From Anaerotignum sp. MB30-C6 (GTDB taxonomy: Bacteria > Bacillota > Clostridia > Lachnospirales > Anaerotignaceae): a stretch of 64,000 nt of DNA. Both the position numbers and the translations under genes were made by a program. The notes beneath the pieces were generated by a model. That model was not told where the DNA came from. It ran no database searches and saw only the letters and a program-made list of their open reading frames with translations. The stretch covers positions 62,001 to 126,000 of the forward strand of contig NZ_CP133078.1 in assembly GCF_030908465.1 (NCBI RefSeq). The letters run 5' to 3'. This document shows positions 58,975 to 64,000 of this stretch, in pieces (the stretch's first letter is position 1; every line of letters starts with the position of its first letter).

Positions 58975-61812
58975 TCACTGTGTCAAAACGGTCTGTAAAT
59001 TGGTATTTTCAGGTGTGTAGTCTAATCCCAGATATTCGGTAATAATTGCCTTTGCAACCTCAGGGGCGGGGGTACCGCTGCCTTCACCAAAGGGAATCAT
59101 TACGGTAATAGCAATCTGGGGATCTTCATAGGGGGCAAAACAAACAAACCAAGTATGTGAGCTTCTTGTTTTATCCTCCTCGGCAGTACCTGTTTTTGCG
59201 GCAACCTTTACTGGGAAATCCCGAAAGGAATGACGCAGGGTACCACGAGCTCCTGTTGTAACTTGATACATACCTTGATATACCTTTTGCAGGTTTTCTT
59301 CTTGAAAATTGGTTACATTTTCAATGGTTTCATCCACACGATAATATAGTGAGCCATCTGGATTTTGCAAATGACTAATTAAGTGCAAACGGTATAGCGT
59401 TCCTCCGTTTGCTAAAGTCGAAATGAACTTTGTAACTTGAGCAGGGGTAAAGCTATTTACCGATTGCCCAATGGCAGCACGAATGGTATCACCGTCGGTC
59501 CAACGGGTTTGGCTGGTTGTTGCATCGGGGTTGAAGGTTTTTACGGTACGCTCCTTGTAGTAAGGAGAAGCCATGGTAGGTGCATACTCGTCTAATTCCA
59601 AGCCAGTTAAGGCGTTCAAACCGAAAGCTGCCATATATTCGTTTAACGTTGTTATACCTTCGTTGGTGTTGCCTTCCTTTGCATTACCCATGCGATAGGC
59701 AACTTCATAGAAGAAGTAGTTGCAGGATACTTCCAATGCTTTGGCAACGTCGACGCTTCCATGAGTTCCCCCTGTATTGCTGTAAATCCAACAGCGGGCA
59801 TAGGGGGTTCCGGCATCCTTGTATAACCCTAAATCCCGAATATAGGTATTGGGCCCAATGGCACCTGTTTCCAATCCTGCCAAGGCTGTAATCATTTTAA
59901 ATGTGGAGCCCGGTGCTTTCTTTTGCTTTAATGGACGGTTTACCAAAGGGGTATTCCCATCTTGCAAAAGGTTATTATAGTAGGCGTTATTAAAGTTATT
60001 TACAAGCTCATTATTGTCATAAGAGGGATAGGAAACGCTGGCTAAAACTTCACCACTATCTACTTTTGTTATAAATACGGAGCCTGTAGAAGGATCCAGT
60101 GCCGTATCAGAAGGATCAAACTCACCGCTTCGAAGTTTATTCAAAACCATGGTTAACGGGGCAATTGATCCGTTTTCAATGGCTGCAAAATCCTCTGGTG
60201 TGGTGGCCAAAGTACCTTGTTCCATAGCCACCAATAGGGCTTCTCTTGAGGAGAAGGTGCCACGTGAAAGGCTGTCAAGCAAATAGGTTTGAACTCTGGA
60301 AAGGGCATCCTCGTCTTCTTTGGAGAAGTCAGGATTTGCCTCTAGAAACCGGTCATAAACCTGTTTTTGGGTACCACTTGTTGCTTTCATCAGCTTGGAG
60401 GCGGAAATATGGTTTGCCTTTGTCATTGCGATGAACATGTCGGTTATGGATGCAGACCTCTTGCCTGCTGAGGTCAATCTTACAATGACTGCTTTGCGTA
60501 GTTCTGCTTCCAAGGAATCGTAAGCAATTTTTTGCAGTTGGCTATCTAATGTGAGGAAGATATCTTTCCCTGGGATGGGTTCCGTGGAATCGATGACACT
60601 CATGCGACGGCCCTGATTGTCTACCTCGATGGAAACTTTACCATCTGTACCATTGAGTTGACGTTCATAAAGCTTTTCAATGCCCGTTTGACCAACAATG
60701 TCTGTTTGGGTGTAAATGGGGTTTCCTGTGGAATCCATGTCATCTTTATATAAAGCATAATCCGCTTCCGTCATCTGACGAATGTAGCCTAGAAGGTGAG
60801 AGAAATACTCGCTTTGGGGATATTCTCTTAGAGATACGGTGTCCACAAGTACATTAGGGAAAATATCCTGATTTTCCTCAACGAAAGCCAAGGTTTTTGC
60901 ACTGATATTTGTAGCAATGGTAACGGATTTATACTGTTGATATCGTTGTAAATAAAGGGAGTAACGAATCCCCAAGGTGTTTCTTACCACATCCGTTGGC
61001 AAACCCTCCGGTAGGCCAAAAAAGTCCCTTAGATAATCCAGGGTTTCAAGGGAGTCATATTGCAGTTCCTCCTTCTTCATGGCCATGGATTCCTTCCAGT
61101 TTTTCTCTCTGGTTTTATTTTCGTTGAACTGAAGGGTATAAGGATATTCTCTGGACAAAGGAAGCTCATCTGTCAGGGTTTCCCCATACTCTGCTAATTT
61201 TTCAGCAAGGGTTAAGGCCATGAGGTTCTTATCACTTAAAGAAATATAATAAGAGACATATGCCCTTTTTTGTGCCAGGGTATAATTGGTAGGCGCATTA
61301 TATTTTTCAAATAAATAAGTTAGACTTTCCTGGGCAGATGCGTCCTTCTTATCATTGGGAAAGCCCAAGGACTCTTTCCAATTTTTCTCTGCCTTTCTTT
61401 GCTCTCTTTCTTTGCCTTCAAAGGTAAAAGTATAGGGAGCAGAGGAGGATATGGGCAGTGTATCATGAGGGGTTGCCCCTTGTGCCCATAATGTATTTGT
61501 TAACTGCACCATCAAGTCCTCTTTGTACTCTGTCAAATCAAGGGTAATACTATCGTCGATCTGTACAGAATATGCCACGGTATTCGTTGCTAGAGGTCTT
61601 CCGTAACGGTCATAGATATTGCCACGGGGAGCAGGAACATTTACGGTTTTAGAAACGCTGGCGGTAATAGATTCGTCGTAGTCCTCACCATGGATAATCT
61701 GCAAGGAGAACAAGCGTATTACCAATATGAAAAAAAGCAAAAAAATTCCGCAAAGCATTACGAAAATTCGGCTTTTACATAATTCAAAAAAATGATTAAT
61801 ATAGTGTCTCAT
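58975..61812 (-). CDS. mrdA: Penicillin-binding protein 2, class B transpeptidase
   Basis: 945 residues, well above the 600-720 usual for PBP2/PbpA. One N-terminal membrane segment (17-38), the PBP dimer/pedestal region starting APRGNIYDRYGRPLA, and the transpeptidase domain with active-site STFK (Ser636), SCN (696-698) and KTGTAEE (873-875). Extra length comes from two places: a tandemly repeated unit at about 98-192 and 198-289, and about 120 residues inserted between EAELRKAV and STGSVF. Crosslinks peptidoglycan in lateral wall growth with RodA. Confidence 0.95.
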   Translation of the reverse strand: MRHYINHFFELCKSRIFVMLCGIFLLFFILVIRLFSLQIIHGEDYDESITASVSKTVNVPAPRGNIYDRYGRPLATNTVAYSVQIDDSITLDLTEYKEDLMVQLTNTLWAQGATPHDTLPISSSAPYTFTFEGKEREQRKAEKNWKESLGFPNDKKDASAQESLTYLFEKYNAPTNYTLAQKRAYVSYYISLSDKNLMALTLAEKLAEYGETLTDELPLSREYPYTLQFNENKTREKNWKESMAMKKEELQYDSLETLDYLRDFFGLPEGLPTDVVRNTLGIRYSLYLQRYQQYKSVTIATNISAKTLAFVEENQDIFPNVLVDTVSLREYPQSEYFSHLLGYIRQMTEADYALYKDDMDSTGNPIYTQTDIVGQTGIEKLYERQLNGTDGKVSIEVDNQGRRMSVIDSTEPIPGKDIFLTLDSQLQKIAYDSLEAELRKAVIVRLTSAGKRSASITDMFIAMTKANHISASKLMKATSGTQKQVYDRFLEANPDFSKEDEDALSRVQTYLLDSLSRGTFSSREALLVAMEQGTLATTPEDFAAIENGSIAPLTMVLNKLRSGEFDPSDTALDPSTGSVFITKVDSGEVLASVSYPSYDNNELVNNFNNAYYNNLLQDGNTPLVNRPLKQKKAPGSTFKMITALAGLETGAIGPNTYIRDLGLYKDAGTPYARCWIYSNTGGTHGSVDVAKALEVSCNYFFYEVAYRMGNAKEGNTNEGITTLNEYMAAFGLNALTGLELDEYAPTMASPYYKERTVKTFNPDATTSQTRWTDGDTIRAAIGQSVNSFTPAQVTKFISTLANGGTLYRLHLISHLQNPDGSLYYRVDETIENVTNFQEENLQKVYQGMYQVTTGARGTLRHSFRDFPVKVAAKTGTAEEDKTRSSHTWFVCFAPYEDPQIAITVMIPFGEGSGTPAPEVAKAIITEYLGLDYTPENTNLQTVLTQ
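60946..61521 (-). repeat. Internal tandem duplication in PBP2
   Basis: Encodes two related protein units. Matches include LPIS..PYTFTF...KNWKES with LPLS..YPYTLQF...KNWKES, and the following QESLTYLFEKYNAP with LETLDYLRDFFGLP. Identity is moderate, so the event is old. Confidence 0.7.
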
Positions 61813-61881
61813 CGGTTCCTCCTATTGGAGACGGTAGGTCAAGAGTTTTTTTAGTGTGGAAACACTAAGGGAAATATTATT

Positions 61882-62394
61882 TTAAAACAAACGGTACTTG
61901 TACTTTTCCTTAAGCTCTAACCATTCATTCAATCCAAATAAAATTCGGTAAATGGGTACAGTGACTACGGCGGTATAGACAATGGTGGGAAGCAAAATCT
62001 TTACGAAGAAAAATAGGATATCCCCATCCTTGCGTAATAACAACTCCGTAATGAAATGGATAGACTCATATATCCCTGCAGCGACGGTACAAAACAGAAT
62101 AGGCAGAAGGTAATTTTCTCTATAGAAATTTTTCTGGCTTTTTCCTGTAAAGTAGCTGATGCCGAGGAATAATAATGCATAAAACCCCACGGCAGTGCCA
62201 AAGAAAATATCGAACAGCAGCCCTGAGCAAACAGCCGCAATACAACCCTCTTTACTGCCACGCAATAAAGCATAGGAAACAACGATAATGAGAGCGGTGT
62301 TGGGAAAAATGCCCTGAATTGCTAAGTATTGAAACAGGGTTGTTTGTAATATGAAATTAATCAGTACCACAGCGGTTGTAACGATAATTCTCAA
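61882..62394 (-). CDS. mreD: Rod shape-determining protein MreD
   Basis: 170-residue membrane protein with five or six spans (ILQTTLFQYLAIQGIFPNTA near the start, YALLRGSKEGCIAAVCSGLL). Part of the elongation complex with MreB and MreC. Overlaps mreC by 4 bases. Sixty-nine bases separate it from pbp2. Confidence 0.93.
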   Translation of the reverse strand: MRIIVTTAVVLINFILQTTLFQYLAIQGIFPNTALIIVVSYALLRGSKEGCIAAVCSGLLFDIFFGTAVGFYALLFLGISYFTGKSQKNFYRENYLLPILFCTVAAGIYESIHFITELLLRKDGDILFFFVKILLPTIVYTAVVTVPIYRILFGLNEWLELKEKYKYRLF

Positions 62395-63254
62395 GGGTTT
62401 TCCTCCATTGTATTTTTATCAATTACCAAAAGCGTATCCAAATGTTTTAAGTCTACAAAAGGTTCGATTACTGCATATTTTGTCAGACCGTTGGTATCGG
62501 TTTCAATTTTTGTTACTTTCCCAATAGAAAGGCCTTGGGGATAAACTTCGGATAGCTGGGAGGTAACAATTTCATCTCCCACTGCAATTTGAGCTTCACC
62601 GTCGATATATTCCATTTTACAAAGACCATCATCCATAAGGGAATAATCCCCTTTTACTACGCCCAAATCGCCAGTTCTAAGACTCATAGCGGGAACGGCA
62701 CTTCTACTGTCCAAAATGGACTGGGCCTTTGAGTAATTGATTCCGCTTTCAAGGATTTTTCCAACAACACCGCCTGGTGCGATTAAAATCATATTTGCAG
62801 AAACCTCATCACCCGTTCCTTTGTTAATGGTGAAGGTGTCATACCAAACACCAGGGCTTTTTGCGATAATCCTTGTTCCCGTGCTTTTATATTCGGGGTA
62901 CTTTTGGGATATTTTCAATAAAGCGGATAAGGATTCATTTTCTCTTTCATATTGATCCAGACGTTTATTTTCGTCTTGGAGTTTTGCAACTTCTTCTTTT
63001 AAATGAGCGTTTTCCTCTAAAAGCTTGTTCTTGTCTTGGGCAGATTCCGCTGTACTTTCTACCCAGCTATTGATACCCGTTGTTAAATCCTGAAAGGGCG
63101 TGACAACAAAACCTATTACGCTTTCCAGTGCAGAGGCATTCAAATTTTTTCCGCCTAAGAATAAAGCAACAACGGTAATGGCTATTGCAATTACGGCGAT
63201 AATTTTCTTTTTATGTTCTTCCCAAAATTGAATCAAAGTAAAACGCTCCTTCAA
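62391..63254 (-). CDS. mreC: Rod shape-determining protein MreC
   Basis: 287 residues. One N-terminal membrane segment (IAVIAIAITVVALFLGG), a coiled coil (about 75-115, AHLKEEVAKLQDENKRLDQY), and the double beta-barrel domain with ARSAVPAMSLRTGDLG-like features (SILDSRSAVPAMSLRTGDLG). Links MreB inside to wall enzymes outside. AAGGAGCG precedes the ATG. Middle gene of mreBCD. Confidence 0.94.
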   Translation of the reverse strand: MKERFTLIQFWEEHKKKIIAVIAIAITVVALFLGGKNLNASALESVIGFVVTPFQDLTTGINSWVESTAESAQDKNKLLEENAHLKEEVAKLQDENKRLDQYERENESLSALLKISQKYPEYKSTGTRIIAKSPGVWYDTFTINKGTGDEVSANMILIAPGGVVGKILESGINYSKAQSILDSRSAVPAMSLRTGDLGVVKGDYSLMDDGLCKMEYIDGEAQIAVGDEIVTSQLSEVYPQGLSIGKVTKIETDTNGLTKYAVIEPFVDLKHLDTLLVIDKNTMEENP

Positions 63255-63286
63255 GGTTAGGGTGATAATACCCTTATTTTTTTAAG

Positions 63287-64000
63287 TTAAAAGAGTGCTT
63301 TTCTGGGAGAGATCAGCACGGACTTCAGTTTGTCAATTTGTTCTAATACAAGGCCTGTCCCAACTGCAACGCAGTTTAGAGGTTCGTTTGCAATATGAAC
63401 GGGCATTCCGGTTTCGGAATGAATTAATTTATCCAATCCTCTTAATAAGGCACCACCACCGGTTAATGTAATGCCGAACTCCATAATATCAGATGCCAGT
63501 TCAGGAGGTGTTGCCTCTAGGGTCTGTTTGATAGTTTCGATAATAGAATCTACTGGCTCAGATAATGCTTCACGAATGTGAATGGAGGTTACTTCAACGG
63601 TTTTAGGTAAGCCGCTAATCAAGTCACGGCCACGAATTTCCATTTTTTCCTCTTTTTCAAGGGGGAAGGTAGAGCCGATGGTGATTTTAATTTCCTCAGC
63701 CGTACGATCACCGATAGCAAGGTTAAATTCTCTTTTAATAAAGCTTACAATTGCGTTATCAATGGCATCGCCTGCTACCCGCAAAGATGTGCTGGTTACA
63801 ATACCCCCAAGGGAGATGACTGCCACCTCACTGGTACCACCGCCGATATCCACCACCATGCTGCCGGAAGGCTCTGCAACGGGAAGGCCGGCACCAATCG
63901 ATGCTGCCATGGGCTCTTCGATGAGGTAAGTGTCCTTATCCTTAGATCCTGCCGCAATTGCAGCCTCCAAAACAGCTCTTTTTTCTACTTCTGTCACACC
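63287..64000 (-). CDS. mreB: Rod shape-determining protein MreB, N-terminal part cut off
   Basis: The last 238 codons of an actin-like ATPase; the frame remains open to the window edge, beginning [14 protein letters not shown]. Visible are [13 protein letters not shown], the phosphate-2 loop [18 protein letters not shown] and the adenosine motif [15 protein letters not shown]. Forms membrane filaments that guide wall synthesis. First gene of the minus-strand shape cluster within view. Confidence 0.95.
   Translation of the reverse strand, partial: GVTEVEKRAVLEAAIAAGSKDKDTYLIEEPMAASIGAGLPVAEPSGSMVVDIGGGTSEVAVISLGGIVTSTSLRVAGDAIDNAIVSFIKREFNLAIGDRTAEEIKITIGSTFPLEKEEKMEIRGRDLISGLPKTVEVTSIHIREALSEPVDSIIETIKQTLEATPPELASDIMEFGITLTGGGALLRGLDKLIHSETGMPVHIANEPLNCVAVGTGLVLEQIDKLKSVLISPRKALF

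Noticed and set aside
1-64000. tRNA genes, CRISPR arrays, insertion sequences or prophage
   Set aside because: No T-loop/acceptor patterns, regular spacer repeats, transposase or phage genes were found by reading; a dedicated tRNA scan was not possible.

Overview
The window reads as a stretch of chromosome from a low-GC, endospore-forming, anaerobic member of the Clostridia, probably Lachnospirales; the genus is not settled from sequence alone. The grounds are spore genes (spmA/spmB, a gerA-gerB-gerC operon, spoIIR, an AbrB-type regulator), Gram-positive control RNAs (yybP-ykoY, FMN and TPP riboswitches, a long Bacillus-type SRP RNA), strong Shine-Dalgarno sites with frequent TTG/GTG starts, many U-tract terminators, and a lactate permease plus 2-hydroxyacid dehydrogenase pair. 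No prophage, insertion sequence, CRISPR array or tRNA gene was seen.

Layout. 1-5.7 kb: the 3' part of guaB, a small ferredoxin, and a P-type cation ATPase behind a yybP-ykoY (Mn2+) riboswitch whose terminator can be read base by base. 5.9-10.7 kb: tex, a metallo-beta-lactamase-fold hydrolase, and an XRE regulator followed by a family of small membrane proteins, one of them an internally deleted copy. 10.8-16.4 kb: rpsF-ssb-rpsR, an FMN riboswitch with ribU, ddl-murI, thioredoxin. 16.5-24.2 kb: lactate permease and L-2-hydroxyacid dehydrogenase, a MoxR/VWA pair, abrB, spmAB. 24.3-29.9 kb: a lipoprotein, then the conserved block tadA-ffs-dnaX-ybaB-recR with one orphan gene inside it. 30-36.8 kb: a split ThrE-like exporter, a TPP riboswitch operon (tenA plus an ABC importer, probably for a pyrimidine precursor of thiamine), a short-chain dehydrogenase and a YihY protein.

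36.8-47 kb is an envelope island. Two very similar secreted proteins with a C-terminal copper-amine-oxidase-N-like (stalk) domain have related 5' leaders of about 240 nt and nearly identical terminators. They are separated by azlCD and its divergent XRE-cupin regulator. The second protein carries an extra Ala-rich coiled-coil block of about 190 residues, and a TolC-like coiled-coil protein follows. 47-54.8 kb: the germination receptor operon, spoIIR and a large membrane EAL phosphodiesterase with two solute-binding sensor domains. 55-64 kb, all on the minus strand: the shape and division cluster mreB(partial)-mreC-mreD-pbp2-minC-minD-minE-rodA-mgsA-DUF1294.

The least ordinary points are the paired envelope proteins with their shared leaders and coiled-coil insert, a tandem duplication in the N-terminal region of the 945-residue PBP2, the collapsing small-membrane-protein family beside the XRE regulator, and a possible interleaved-stem RNA at about 20.1 kb. 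Functions are assigned by recognition of motifs and gene order; no database search was run.
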